Assembly (NCBI GenBank): GCA_902589505.1 | Contig: CACITE010000005.1 | Location: 1-64,000, forward strand | Reading direction: 5' to 3' | Length of the DNA: 64,000 bases | Origin: an uncultured Pelagibacteraceae bacterium | GTDB taxonomy: Bacteria > Pseudomonadota > Alphaproteobacteria > Pelagibacterales > Pelagibacteraceae | Part shown: positions 30,592-40,930 of the stretch, one piece after another | Layout of the letters: every line of letters begins with the position of its first letter | How positions within the stretch are numbered: the stretch's first letter is position 1 | Position numbers and translations under genes: made by a program | Notes under the pieces: model-generated | The model's database searches: none | Told to the model about the DNA's origin: nothing | The model's input: the letters and a program-made list of their open reading frames with translations, nothing else

Positions 30592-31974
30592 ATGAAAGTA
30601 ACAGTAGATTCCAAAAAAGGACTAAAAACTAATCTGAAGGTTTTTGTAGACAAAAAAACCATAAACGAAAAAATAAATATTAGATTAAATGAACTCAGTA
30701 AAACAATTAATATTAAAGGATTTAGGCCAGGCAAAGTTCCCGTCGATGTTTTAAAAAGACAATTTGGAAAGGCGGTATACGGGGAAGTTTTAGAAACAAT
30801 TTTAAAAGAAACCTCAGCAAAAGCACTAGAAGAAAAAAAAATAAAAGCAGCTGGACAACCAAAACTTGATTTAAAGTCTTACGGGGAAGGAAAGGATTTA
30901 AATTACACCTTAGAGATAGACGAACTTCCTGCAGTAAAACTAAAATCTTTAGATGATATAAAATTTAAAGAGTATGAAATTAAAGTTAGCGAAGACGAAA
31001 CAAAAAAAAGAATAGATGAAATTGCAAAAAACCAAAATAATTTTGTAAATAAAAAAGATAATGATGTAGCGGAAAATGGAGATTTGGTTGTCTTTGATTA
31101 TATAGCAACTATTGAAAATAAAAATTTTGATGGTGGTAATGGAAAAAATATACAGATAGTTCTAGGTAAAGATTTATTTATTAAGGGCTTTGATAAACAA
31201 CTTTTAAAAGTTAAAAAAAATCAAGAAAAAGAAGTTTTAGCTACACTACCTGAAAACTATCCAAAAAAAGAATTTGCAAACAAAAAAGCGGTTTTTAAAT
31301 GTAAAATTTTAAATGTAAAAAAACCAGAGGAAACAAAAGTAGATGATCAATTTGCCAAAAATCTTGGAGCAAAAGATTTAAATGATTTAAAAATATTAGT
31401 AAATAAACAGATTCAAAATCAGTTTAAAATGAGTTTAGATGCAATGACAAAAGAAAATATTCTAAACCAGGTAGCTAAGATACATAGTGTTGAAATACCT
31501 GAAAATTTATTAAAACAAGAGATGACCTTAATATCTAGAGAATTAAAAGAAGAAGAGAGAGATAAACATAAAAAAGAAAATGAAAAAATCGCAAAAAAAA
31601 GAATTAAATTAGGTCTTATTTTAAATGAACTTGGCGAAAAAAATAACCTTAAGGTCAGTGAAGATGAACTAAAAAATGAGATTCAAAAACAAGTACAGTC
31701 TATGCCAGGTCAACAAAAGCAAGTTTTGGAATATTATCAAAAGAATCCTTCAGCTACTGCTACCTTGAGAGGAGCCTTATATGAGGAAAAGGTTATAAAT
31801 TTAATAAAAGAAAAGTCTAAAAAAGATAAAAAAACTCTTTCAATGAAAGATGCAGAAAAATTAATTGAAGAGCACCACAAGGCTCAACATGAACATTTCA
31901 AGGAAGAGGAGTCTGAAAAACCAAAAAAAAACGTCAAATCTTCGGAAAAAAAGAAAAAAATTAGAAAAAAGTAA
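30592..31974 (+). CDS. tig: Trigger factor
   Basis: INIKGFRPGKVPVDVLKRQFGKAVYGEVLE; FKBP-like middle domain; next to clpP-clpX-lon. Confidence 0.95.
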   Translation: MKVTVDSKKGLKTNLKVFVDKKTINEKINIRLNELSKTINIKGFRPGKVPVDVLKRQFGKAVYGEVLETILKETSAKALEEKKIKAAGQPKLDLKSYGEGKDLNYTLEIDELPAVKLKSLDDIKFKEYEIKVSEDETKKRIDEIAKNQNNFVNKKDNDVAENGDLVVFDYIATIENKNFDGGNGKNIQIVLGKDLFIKGFDKQLLKVKKNQEKEVLATLPENYPKKEFANKKAVFKCKILNVKKPEETKVDDQFAKNLGAKDLNDLKILVNKQIQNQFKMSLDAMTKENILNQVAKIHSVEIPENLLKQEMTLISRELKEEERDKHKKENEKIAKKRIKLGLILNELGEKNNLKVSEDELKNEIQKQVQSMPGQQKQVLEYYQKNPSATATLRGALYEEKVINLIKEKSKKDKKTLSMKDAEKLIEEHHKAQHEHFKEEESEKPKKNVKSSEKKKKIRKK

Positions 31975-32009
31975 TCATTAGTTGTATAACATCAAACTGT
32001 TGATTCGTT

Positions 32010-32621
32010 ATGAAAAATAAAATTGAAGAACATATGAATAATCTTATACCTATGGTGGTAGAGCAATCCAATAGGGGTGAAAGAGCCTATGATATTTATT
32101 CTAGATTATTAAAAGAAAGAATAGTTTTTTTGGTTGGTCCAGTTAATGATAATGTATCTACACTTGTCACTGCCCAATTATTATTTTTAGAGTCAGAAAA
32201 TCCAAAAAAAGAAATATCTTTTTACATTAACAGTCCAGGAGGATTGGTTACTTCAGGATTAGGTATTTACGATACAATGCAATATATAAAGCCACCAGTA
32301 TCTACATTATGTATAGGGCAAGCCTCATCAATGGGTTCTTTTTTGTTAGCAGCAGGAGAAAAAGGTAAGAGGTTCTCACTTCCAAATTCAAGAATTATGG
32401 TTCACCAACCTTCTGCTGGATATCAAGGACAAGCTACTGATATTGAAATTCATGCTAAAGAAATATTGTCACTTAAAGATAGATTAAATAAAATTTATGC
32501 AAAACACACAAAAAAAAATGAATCTGAAATCAAAAAAGCGCTTGAAAGAGATAAATTTATGACTCCAGAAGAGGCAAAAGAATTTGGATTAATCGACGCA
32601 GTTGTAGAAAAAAGATCCTAG
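32010..32621 (+). CDS. clpP: ATP-dependent Clp protease proteolytic subunit
   Basis: [51 protein letters not shown]. Confidence 0.98.
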   Translation: MKNKIEEHMNNLIPMVVEQSNRGERAYDIYSRLLKERIVFLVGPVNDNVSTLVTAQLLFLESENPKKEISFYINSPGGLVTSGLGIYDTMQYIKPPVSTLCIGQASSMGSFLLAAGEKGKRFSLPNSRIMVHQPSAGYQGQATDIEIHAKEILSLKDRLNKIYAKHTKKNESEIKKALERDKFMTPEEAKEFGLIDAVVEKRS

Positions 32622-32710
32622 GTTACAACATATAGTATCTCAAAAAAACTTAAACTTGATAACGGTAACTATTAGTTTATTTTGAATTTAAGTGATTCGT
32701 TTGAAGAATT

Positions 32711-33964
32711 ATGAGTGAAAAAAGTAATAAAAATATTTTGTACTGTTCTTTCTGTGGCAAAAGCCAACACGAAGTTAGAAAATTAATTGCTGGCCCCACA
32801 GTGTTTATATGCGATGAGTGCGTTGAACTCTGCATGGACATTATAAAAGAAGAAAGCAAAGATTCTTTTGTAAAAAATCAAGAAGGTGTCCCAACTCCTC
32901 AGGAAATTTGTAAAGTTTTAGATGACTATGTAATTGGACAAACTTATGCCAAAGAAGTTTTGTCTGTAGCTGTACACAATCATTATAAAAGATTAAATCA
33001 CATGTCTAAAAGTAGTAAGGAAGTTGAATTATCTAAATCTAACATCCTTTTAGTAGGACCTACAGGTTCAGGAAAAACTTTACTTGCTCAAACATTAGCG
33101 AGAATCATTGATGTGCCCTTCACTATGGCAGACGCAACGACTTTAACTGAAGCAGGTTATGTTGGCGAAGATGTAGAAAATATAATATTAAAATTATTGC
33201 AAGCTGCAGATTATAATGTTGAAAAAGCTCAGCGCGGAATTGTTTATATTGACGAAGTAGATAAAATAAGCAGAAAGTCTGAGAATCCTTCAATTACTAG
33301 GGATGTGTCGGGCGAAGGAGTACAACAAGCTTTACTTAAGATAATGGAAGGAACAATTGCAAGTGTACCTCCGCAAGGTGGAAGAAAACATCCCCAACAA
33401 GAATTTTTGCAAGTAGATACAACTAATATCTTATTTATTTGTGGAGGTGCTTTTTCTGGATTAGACAAAGTTATTGCAAGAAGAGGATCAGACACCTCAA
33501 TAGGGTTCGGAGCTAATGTAAAACATTTTCAAGACCAACCATCTGGCGAGCTTATAAAAAATTTAGAACCAGAAGATTTAATCAAATATGGTTTAATTCC
33601 AGAATTTGTCGGAAGAATGCCAATACTAGCTACACTTCAGGAGCTTGATGAAAATTCTTTAGTTAAGATACTAAAAGAACCAAAAAATTCATTAATTAAA
33701 CAATACAAAAGGCTTTTTGAATTTGAAAATGTAAATTTGATTTTTAAAGATGAGGCTGTTTTAGAAATAGCCAAGAAGGCAATAAATAAGAAAACTGGAG
33801 CTAGAGGGTTAAGATCAATTATAGAGGCTCTACTTTTAAAAACTATGTTTAAACTCCCAACAATGAATGATGTGGATGAAGTTATAGTGAATCAGTCTGT
33901 TGTAAAAAATAACAGTGAACCAATAATAATACATTCAAAAGTTAAAAAGACATCTGCAGCATAA
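32711..33964 (+). CDS. clpX: ATP-dependent Clp protease ATPase subunit ClpX
   Basis: Zinc finger CSFCGKS...[35 protein letters not shown]. Confidence 0.98.
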   Translation: MSEKSNKNILYCSFCGKSQHEVRKLIAGPTVFICDECVELCMDIIKEESKDSFVKNQEGVPTPQEICKVLDDYVIGQTYAKEVLSVAVHNHYKRLNHMSKSSKEVELSKSNILLVGPTGSGKTLLAQTLARIIDVPFTMADATTLTEAGYVGEDVENIILKLLQAADYNVEKAQRGIVYIDEVDKISRKSENPSITRDVSGEGVQQALLKIMEGTIASVPPQGGRKHPQQEFLQVDTTNILFICGGAFSGLDKVIARRGSDTSIGFGANVKHFQDQPSGELIKNLEPEDLIKYGLIPEFVGRMPILATLQELDENSLVKILKEPKNSLIKQYKRLFEFENVNLIFKDEAVLEIAKKAINKKTGARGLRSIIEALLLKTMFKLPTMNDVDEVIVNQSVVKNNSEPIIIHSKVKKTSAA

Positions 33965-33997
33965 TAAGCCGTAACCTAAGAAATTAGTTGAAATATT

Positions 33998-36424
33998 TTG
34001 AATAATAGCCATATACTACACCTTATGAACAAGAATGGTTATTTTCCATCATTGCCTCTAAGAGATATAGTAGTATTTCCTGGAATGATCGTTCCTTTAT
34101 TTGTAGGTAGAGACAAATCAATCAAAGCCTTGAATGAAGTAATGAAGACTAATAAAAAAATAATTTTAGTTACGCAAAAAAATGCAGAGGTGGATAACCC
34201 AAGCGAAAAAGATCTTTACTCTTTTGGCTGTGAAGGAAAAGTTCTTCAACTTTTAAAATTACCTGACGGAACAGTTAAAGTCTTAGTCGAAGGAGTTGAT
34301 AGAGTTAAGATAGTAGAATTTAAAAATGAAAAAGACTACCTATTAAGTTTAACAGAAATTGTTAAAGATAAAGTTGATATTCCCCAAGATGATATACTTG
34401 CTATGTCTACTTCAATAGTTAGAAAATTAGAAAAATTAACAAATTTAAATAAAAAGATTTCGTTTGAGCTTATGTCCACACTTAAGCAACAAAAAAGCCC
34501 ATCAACAATAGCAGATCATATTGCAGGACAACTTAATATTTCAATTTTTGAAAAACAAAAATTACTTGAAACAATTGATTTGAAAACAAGATTAGAAAAA
34601 TTAATGGAACACGTTAATAATGAAATGAATGTTATTTCTGTTGAAAAAAGAATAAGAGGAAGAGTAAAAAATCAAATGGAAAAAACCCAAAGAGAATATT
34701 ACCTAAATGAACAAATGAAAGCTATTCAAAAAGAGTTGGGTGAAATTGAAGATGGTAAGGATGAAACGTCTCAACTTCATAAATTAATTATTAAAGCTAA
34801 AATGTCAAAAGAGGCTACAAAAAAATGTTTGTCAGAATTAAAAAAACTAAAATCAATGAGCGCGATGTCAGCTGAAGCTACGGTGGTAAGAAACTATCTT
34901 GACTGGATGGTTGAGTTGCCATGGAACAATAAGGACAAACAAACATCAAACATAAGTATTGATGAGGCCAAGAAAATATTAGACCAAGATCACTATGGTT
35001 TAGATAAAGTAAAAGAAAGAATCTTAGAGTATTTAGCAGTTCAAAAAAGAGTAGGTAAAATAAAAGGTGCAATACTCTGTCTTGTTGGCCCACCAGGAGT
35101 TGGAAAAACTTCATTAGGTAAATCTATAGCAAGAGCTACAGGAAGAAAGTTTGTACGTATGTCGTTGGGCGGTATTAGAGATGAAGCTGAGATTAGGGGA
35201 CATAGAAGAACTTATATTGGATCATTACCTGGAAAAATAATCCAGCAAATGAAAAAAGCTGGAACAAAGAATCCACTTTTTTTATTGGACGAAATTGATA
35301 AAGTTGGAAATGATTATAGAGGTGATCCTTCTTCCGCTCTGCTCGAAGCTTTGGACCCTGAACAAAATTTAGCTTTTAACGATCACTATCTTGAAGTTGA
35401 CTACGATTTATCAGACGTGATGTTTGTTACTACTGCCAATACTTTAAATATTTTGCCACCTCTTCTGGATAGATTAGAAGTAATTAGAATTCCTGGATAT
35501 ACAGAAGAAGAAAAAATTAACATTGCAAACAATTATTTAGTTCCAAAACAAATTACAGACAATGGTTTAAAAAAAGAAGAACTAAAATTAGATGAAGATG
35601 TTCTTAAAGATATTATACAAAGCTATACAAAAGAAGCTGGTGTACGTAATCTTGAAAGAGAAATATCAAAGATAGCAAGAAAAACTGTAAAAAATATATT
35701 AACTGAAAAAATAAACAAACTTGAAATTAATATGAAAAATTTACCTGATTTCTTGGGTATTAAAAAATTTAAATATGATGAAATGGAGTCAGATAATAAA
35801 ATTGGCGTAGCCACAGGCTTAGCTTGGACGGAATTTGGTGGTGAAATATTAAAAATAGAATCTGCAATAATGCCAGGAAAAGGAAAGATGCAAATCACTG
35901 GTAAACTGGGCGATGTTATGCAAGAGTCTGTTAAGGCTGCAAAATCGTATGTACGATCTAAATCTATAGAGTTTGGCATAATACCTCCGATTTTTGAGAA
36001 AAAAGACTTTCATATACATGTTCCTGAAGGGGCGACTCCTAAAGATGGACCTTCTGCAGGTATTGCAATGGTAACTTCTATAGTTTCCTCAATTACAGGT
36101 GTTCCAGTAAAAAGAAGCATAGCAATGACGGGTGAAGTTACTTTAAGAGGAAACGTTTTACCGATTGGAGGACTTAAAGAAAAGTTGTTAGCCGCCCATA
36201 GAGCGAGAATTCCTCAGGTATTAATACCTGAAGATAATAAAAAAGATTTAACAGAAATACCCAAAAAAATATTAAATGAAATAGAAATAACACCTGTTAA
36301 AAACGTCGATGAAGTTTTAAAAATAGCTCTAACAAAGGAATTAAAACCTATAGAATGGATTGAAGTTGAGAATCTGTCTAAGTCAAAAGGTGGGGAAAAA
36401 GCTACTACCGGAAGTACTCACTAA
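33998..36424 (+). CDS. lon: ATP-dependent protease Lon
   Basis: LCLVGPPGVGKTSLGKSIA, catalytic PKDGPSAGIAMVTS; C-terminal KEKLLAAHRARIPQVLIPEDNKKDL. Confidence 0.98.
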   Translation: MNNSHILHLMNKNGYFPSLPLRDIVVFPGMIVPLFVGRDKSIKALNEVMKTNKKIILVTQKNAEVDNPSEKDLYSFGCEGKVLQLLKLPDGTVKVLVEGVDRVKIVEFKNEKDYLLSLTEIVKDKVDIPQDDILAMSTSIVRKLEKLTNLNKKISFELMSTLKQQKSPSTIADHIAGQLNISIFEKQKLLETIDLKTRLEKLMEHVNNEMNVISVEKRIRGRVKNQMEKTQREYYLNEQMKAIQKELGEIEDGKDETSQLHKLIIKAKMSKEATKKCLSELKKLKSMSAMSAEATVVRNYLDWMVELPWNNKDKQTSNISIDEAKKILDQDHYGLDKVKERILEYLAVQKRVGKIKGAILCLVGPPGVGKTSLGKSIARATGRKFVRMSLGGIRDEAEIRGHRRTYIGSLPGKIIQQMKKAGTKNPLFLLDEIDKVGNDYRGDPSSALLEALDPEQNLAFNDHYLEVDYDLSDVMFVTTANTLNILPPLLDRLEVIRIPGYTEEEKINIANNYLVPKQITDNGLKKEELKLDEDVLKDIIQSYTKEAGVRNLEREISKIARKTVKNILTEKINKLEINMKNLPDFLGIKKFKYDEMESDNKIGVATGLAWTEFGGEILKIESAIMPGKGKMQITGKLGDVMQESVKAAKSYVRSKSIEFGIIPPIFEKKDFHIHVPEGATPKDGPSAGIAMVTSIVSSITGVPVKRSIAMTGEVTLRGNVLPIGGLKEKLLAAHRARIPQVLIPEDNKKDLTEIPKKILNEIEITPVKNVDEVLKIALTKELKPIEWIEVENLSKSKGGEKATTGSTH

Positions 36425-37320
36425 AAATCAAACCAACTATTATATTTTTTAAAGTTTTGCTTTAAATAATCTGGCATCTGCGAAAGATCTACTTTACTTA
36501 ACGTTTTTGAACTTATTAATTTACTCTTAGTTTGATCTAAACCATGATCATATAGAATTTTTTTTTCTTTAACCATGTGTTTTATATCTTTTAATTTTAA
36601 ACCGCTATATTCAAATTCTTGATGGTGTAGATAATTTGAAAATTTCTTTTCAATATCTTCCGGTGTTTTTATATTAGAAAAATGCCAACCACCATCTTCA
36701 ATATGGCAAATGCTAGAATATTTTGAGTTAGAAAAAAAAGTATCTACTCTTAAAGCTGAATATTTTTTATGCTTAACGTCCCTTAGCCATTGTGGAGAAA
36801 GGAAATTTTTTTTTCTACATCCTCTGGTTCCATACCAAGACAAACCTTCATAAAGTAAATTAAATTTATATAAAAATACCTTTTGCTTAAAAATAATAAT
36901 TTTTTTGTTAATTTTTCTAAAGTCGATTTTTTTTAAATTTGGTATTTCGTCTATGTCGTTAATTAATATTATGTCTTCAGGGTCCGCTTCTTTTAGTGCA
37001 TCTAAAGCGCCATCTCTTTGAAAATGTTCTCTTTTATTGCTGTTATTGACCAGTTTTTGTCCTTTTGTATCTTTTTCATCAATATCTTTTTCATATATTG
37101 TTTCTATATTTGGAGGTTGTTTTTCTATTACATTATAAATAATTTTATCTTTAAATTTAGAAAAATTATTAATATCAAAAACGAGTTTTTTGGGTTTTCC
37201 GCTGTGCATATAGTTGGCCTCAGTTATGACAAATTTATCAACATATTTGTCCATAATATTTAACCGAAGATCTAAAAGCATCTCTTCGTCAAAAAACATA
37301 AAACAATCATAGATTTTCAT
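36421..37320 (-). CDS. GT17-family glycosyltransferase (beta-1,4-GlcNAc-transferase-like)
   Basis: MKIYDCFMFFDEEMLLDLRLNIMDKYVDKFVITEANYMHSGKPKKL...REHFQRDGALDAL...LINDIDEIP; the ATG at 37318-37320 is preferred over the track start at 37389. Confidence 0.82.
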   Translation of the reverse strand: MKIYDCFMFFDEEMLLDLRLNIMDKYVDKFVITEANYMHSGKPKKLVFDINNFSKFKDKIIYNVIEKQPPNIETIYEKDIDEKDTKGQKLVNNSNKREHFQRDGALDALKEADPEDIILINDIDEIPNLKKIDFRKINKKIIIFKQKVFLYKFNLLYEGLSWYGTRGCRKKNFLSPQWLRDVKHKKYSALRVDTFFSNSKYSSICHIEDGGWHFSNIKTPEDIEKKFSNYLHHQEFEYSGLKLKDIKHMVKEKKILYDHGLDQTKSKLISSKTLSKVDLSQMPDYLKQNFKKYNSWFDF

Positions 37321-37388
37321 ATGCAATTGAAATATTGATTTATATAATATAAGTAAAGATCTAATTTTAATAAGGCACAATAACGGCA

Positions 37389-39935
37389 ATGGTGAAAAAA
37401 ATCGTTATCACAGGTGGGTTGGGGTACATTGGTACTGAGTTATGCAAAATATACTCAGGCATTAGTTGGAATAATGAAATAACAGTTATTGATAATAGAT
37501 TTATATCTGAACGTGTAAATCAGTTGAGAAAATGGGGAATAAACTTTGTTCACGGAGATATACTAGATCAAGAATTAATTAAAAGATATTTAAGTAACTG
37601 CGATATAGTTCATCATTTAGCAGGTGTTACAGAAGTTCCAAGAACGGAAAAAGAATCTAATGAAGAAATAAATAAAAAAATTAACCGTGTAGCTTTAGAA
37701 GGAACAAAAAATATAATTTCTTCTATTTCAGATTCCTGTAAAATTATATTTCCTTCAACCCATGTGGTTTACGAAGGAATTCAATCTGCAAAAAAAGAAA
37801 TTACTGAAGATGAAGCCACTTCGCCAGTTTTAACTTACGCAACTGGCAAAGTTAATAATGAAAAGCAAATAATAAATTCAGGAAAAAAATATATTATTTT
37901 GAGATTGGGGTCTGTATACGGATATTCAACAGATACAACACGTTTAGACATAATGCCAAATTTATTTTCTAAAATAGCTTCTCAAAACGGAACTATAAAA
38001 TTATTTTCTGGAGGAAAACAAATTAAAAGTTTGGTTCCCATATTAGATGTTGCTAGATGTTTTAAATTTATGGAAGAAAATGAAAATATAAAATCAGAAA
38101 TATTTCATGTCACAAAAGACACAGTCACTGTTAAAGAGGTTGCTAATATCTGCAAAAAAAATAATTCAAAAATCACTTTAAGAGAATCTAATGATGAAAT
38201 ACCAAATTTAGGATATTCACTCTCAAATAATAAACTTTTAAAAACGGGTTTTAAATTTTTATATAATTTAGAAGAATCCATTAAAGAAATGATTTCAAAA
38301 TGGTCGATACATAAAATTGATAAAAACTTAGAATTTGTTAAGAAAGGAGAAAAAGAATTTATAGATAAAAGAGGAAAAATAAGTAATCATGAGTTACCAG
38401 AGCCAGTAAACTTAGTTGGTTATATTGAATCTAAAAAAGGTACTGTACGAGCAAATCATTTTCATCCAATCCAGGAACAAAAATGCATTTTGGTTAAGGG
38501 CCAGTTCATTAGTGTTTATCAAGATTTATTAAACGAAAAAGCAGCAAAAGTTACTCACGTTGTTAATGAAGGAGATTTAATAGTTACCAAACCAAATGTT
38601 GCACATGCGATGGTTTTTAGTAAAGACTCTGTTTTTTTAAATTTAGTTAGAGGTGAGAGGGAACACGAAAATTATGGAATTACTCATACTATAAGACATG
38701 TTCTCGTGGATGAAAACGAAAGAAAACTTTTATTGTCCAATTATAAGTTCGATTGCAGATCTTGTGGTGGTTTTAAATTAAAAAGAGTCGTGTCACTTGG
38801 TTACCAACCTTTGGCAAACAACCTTCTTAAAAATAAAAATTCAAACTGCATACTTTACCCTCTCGAAATGAATTATTGTGAGAATTGTCATAATTGCCAA
38901 TTATCAGTTGTTGTTGATGCAAAAAAAATGTTTTCAAACTATTTATATTTGTCTTCTACATCCAAAACATTCAGAGATCATTTTCAAAAGGCTGCACAAA
39001 AATATATAAAAGAATTTAAACTTTTACCAAAAAAATCATACATTGTTGACGTTGGAAGTAATGATGGAATAGCATTAAAACCATTTAGAGATTTAAATTA
39101 TAAAAACATTTTGGGAATTGAGCCCGCTAAAAATTTAGCAAAAATTGCTAACAAGAAAAAAATAAAAACTTTTAATGGTTTTTTAAATAAAAAAAATTTA
39201 AAAAAAATAAAAAAAAATGCGGATTTAATTCTTGCTTCTAATGTTTTTGCACATTCTGATGAATTAAAAACCATGGCAGAATGCATGATAGAAATGGTAA
39301 AGCAAAAAGGAACCATAGTTATCGAGGTGCAATACTTGCTCAACACATTAAAAGATGTAACTTTCGATAACATTTATCACGAACATTATAACTATTGGTC
39401 ACTAATTTCATTGGTAGCTTTTTTCAAGCAATTTCCAGTGACTATATATAAAGCTGAAAAAATCGATACTCATGGTGGGTCAATAAGAATTTATATAAAA
39501 AAAGGTTTGAAAAATAAAATAGATAAAAGTGTAAAATTTATTCTGAGTGAAGAAGAAAAATATGGAATTAAAAATTACAAAACATACAAAGATTTTGCTG
39601 ATAAAGTTTATAGAATTAGAGACAATGTTAGAAAAAATATTTCTAACATGAAAAAAAACAACAAAAAAATAATTGGCTACGGATCGCCAGCGAAAGCTAC
39701 CACAGCATTAAATTTTTTTGGTATATCTCATGAAATTGAATATATTATTGAAGATAACAAACTTAAACAGGGCAAATTTCTTCCTGGTATGAAAATTCCT
39801 ATTGTTTCAAAAAGTAATGATCAAAAAAAAGCAGATTGTGCCTTAGTTTTAGCCTGGAATTTCTTTGATGAAATAAAGAAAAACAATAGTAATTTAGCAC
39901 ACGAACTAATCAATATTAAAGATCTTGAAATTTAA
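37389..39935 (+). CDS. Three-domain fusion: NAD-dependent epimerase/dehydratase, cupin, Zn-binding SAM C-methyltransferase (NovU/TylC3-like)
   Basis: N-term ITGGLGYIGTELC; middle GTVRANHFHPIQEQKCILVKGQF...VAHAMVF; C-term CRSCGGFKLKRVVSLGYQPLANNL...CENCHNC...VDVGSNDGIALKPF...GIEPAKNLA...YGSPAKATTALNFFG. Confidence 0.88.
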   Translation: MVKKIVITGGLGYIGTELCKIYSGISWNNEITVIDNRFISERVNQLRKWGINFVHGDILDQELIKRYLSNCDIVHHLAGVTEVPRTEKESNEEINKKINRVALEGTKNIISSISDSCKIIFPSTHVVYEGIQSAKKEITEDEATSPVLTYATGKVNNEKQIINSGKKYIILRLGSVYGYSTDTTRLDIMPNLFSKIASQNGTIKLFSGGKQIKSLVPILDVARCFKFMEENENIKSEIFHVTKDTVTVKEVANICKKNNSKITLRESNDEIPNLGYSLSNNKLLKTGFKFLYNLEESIKEMISKWSIHKIDKNLEFVKKGEKEFIDKRGKISNHELPEPVNLVGYIESKKGTVRANHFHPIQEQKCILVKGQFISVYQDLLNEKAAKVTHVVNEGDLIVTKPNVAHAMVFSKDSVFLNLVRGEREHENYGITHTIRHVLVDENERKLLLSNYKFDCRSCGGFKLKRVVSLGYQPLANNLLKNKNSNCILYPLEMNYCENCHNCQLSVVVDAKKMFSNYLYLSSTSKTFRDHFQKAAQKYIKEFKLLPKKSYIVDVGSNDGIALKPFRDLNYKNILGIEPAKNLAKIANKKKIKTFNGFLNKKNLKKIKKNADLILASNVFAHSDELKTMAECMIEMVKQKGTIVIEVQYLLNTLKDVTFDNIYHEHYNYWSLISLVAFFKQFPVTIYKAEKIDTHGGSIRIYIKKGLKNKIDKSVKFILSEEEKYGIKNYKTYKDFADKVYRIRDNVRKNISNMKKNNKKIIGYGSPAKATTALNFFGISHEIEYIIEDNKLKQGKFLPGMKIPIVSKSNDQKKADCALVLAWNFFDEIKKNNSNLAHELINIKDLEI

Positions 39936-40429
39936 TTTTTAATATTAAATATTTTTCTTATAAAAACAATAAATTTTAAATACAACAATATTTTAATATC
40001 TTTTAAAAAATACAAAGAATTTTTTTTGTAAACTATATCTGTCCTCTCTAGTCTTTTAATCCTTTCTTCAAAAATACGATCAGAGTTATATTTTTTTAAT
40101 ATTTCATTTTTAGTTATACCTGGGTTCAAATATACTATTCTTAAAATGGTAAGTTGTAAGCTGCTTATAGCCAACTGAACCAAAGACATAAAAATAAAAG
40201 AATTACATAAATGAACAAAAATTAAATAAAAAATTTGATGAACATTAATATCAGCAAATAATAAATAAATAATAATCAAAATAAATATTAATGCTAGAGC
40301 TAAAGAAATTAGCAAATTTAACATATATTTTTTATTAAATAAAATTTGAAGAAATAAAAATATAATACTTGAAACCAAAACAGAAACAAAAGGTAAAAAT
40401 ATAATATAGATGTTGATTTTAGTAAGCAT
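39932..40429 (-). CDS. Membrane protein with C-terminal winged-helix-like segment
   Basis: Several hydrophobic helices then LRIVYLNPGITKNEILKKYNSDRIFEERIKRLERTDIVYKKNSLYFL. Confidence 0.6.
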   Translation of the reverse strand: MLTKINIYIIFLPFVSVLVSSIIFLFLQILFNKKYMLNLLISLALALIFILIIIYLLFADINVHQIFYLIFVHLCNSFIFMSLVQLAISSLQLTILRIVYLNPGITKNEILKKYNSDRIFEERIKRLERTDIVYKKNSLYFLKDIKILLYLKFIVFIRKIFNIKN

Positions 40430-40898
40430 CAGTTTTTAGTCTGTATAATTTTTTAATAAAGCTAAAAAAAATGAGTATTATTTTTGTATTTTTATTTACA
40501 AAAAAACCACCTTTTTTAATCTTTATTAAATTTGAAGTAATATTAATTTCTAATCTTTTTTCAACGGCATACCCGACTTTACTTTTTTTAAATAGTTTCT
40601 TTAATTTATTTTTCGTATTTATTTTTTTATTGTAAATTAGATCAACTATTTCTAACCCTGGTCCGTGATTTATTATTCCTGGCATGAATAGACCAAAGCA
40701 TAAAATCAGTAAATTAATATTTATTAAAATCATTACCAGTTCTAATGAGTAAAAATGAAAACCAAAAAACACAGAAGTCCCAATAATAGGCAAAACAATT
40801 GTAAGTTTGTTTATATTAATTTTGAAAAATCTATATAAAAAAATTTGAAGACAAAAATATATTAAAAAAAAAAGAATATAATTGAATATTACTTGCAT
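40419..40898 (-). CDS. Hypothetical membrane protein
   Basis: Hydrophobic helices; overlaps the downstream membrane ORF by 11 nt. Confidence 0.55.
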   Translation of the reverse strand: MQVIFNYILFFLIYFCLQIFLYRFFKININKLTIVLPIIGTSVFFGFHFYSLELVMILININLLILCFGLFMPGIINHGPGLEIVDLIYNKKINTKNKLKKLFKKSKVGYAVEKRLEINITSNLIKIKKGGFFVNKNTKIILIFFSFIKKLYRLKTDAY

Positions 40899-40930
40899 AT
40901 TGAAAGTATATTTATATTATAGAGAATATA

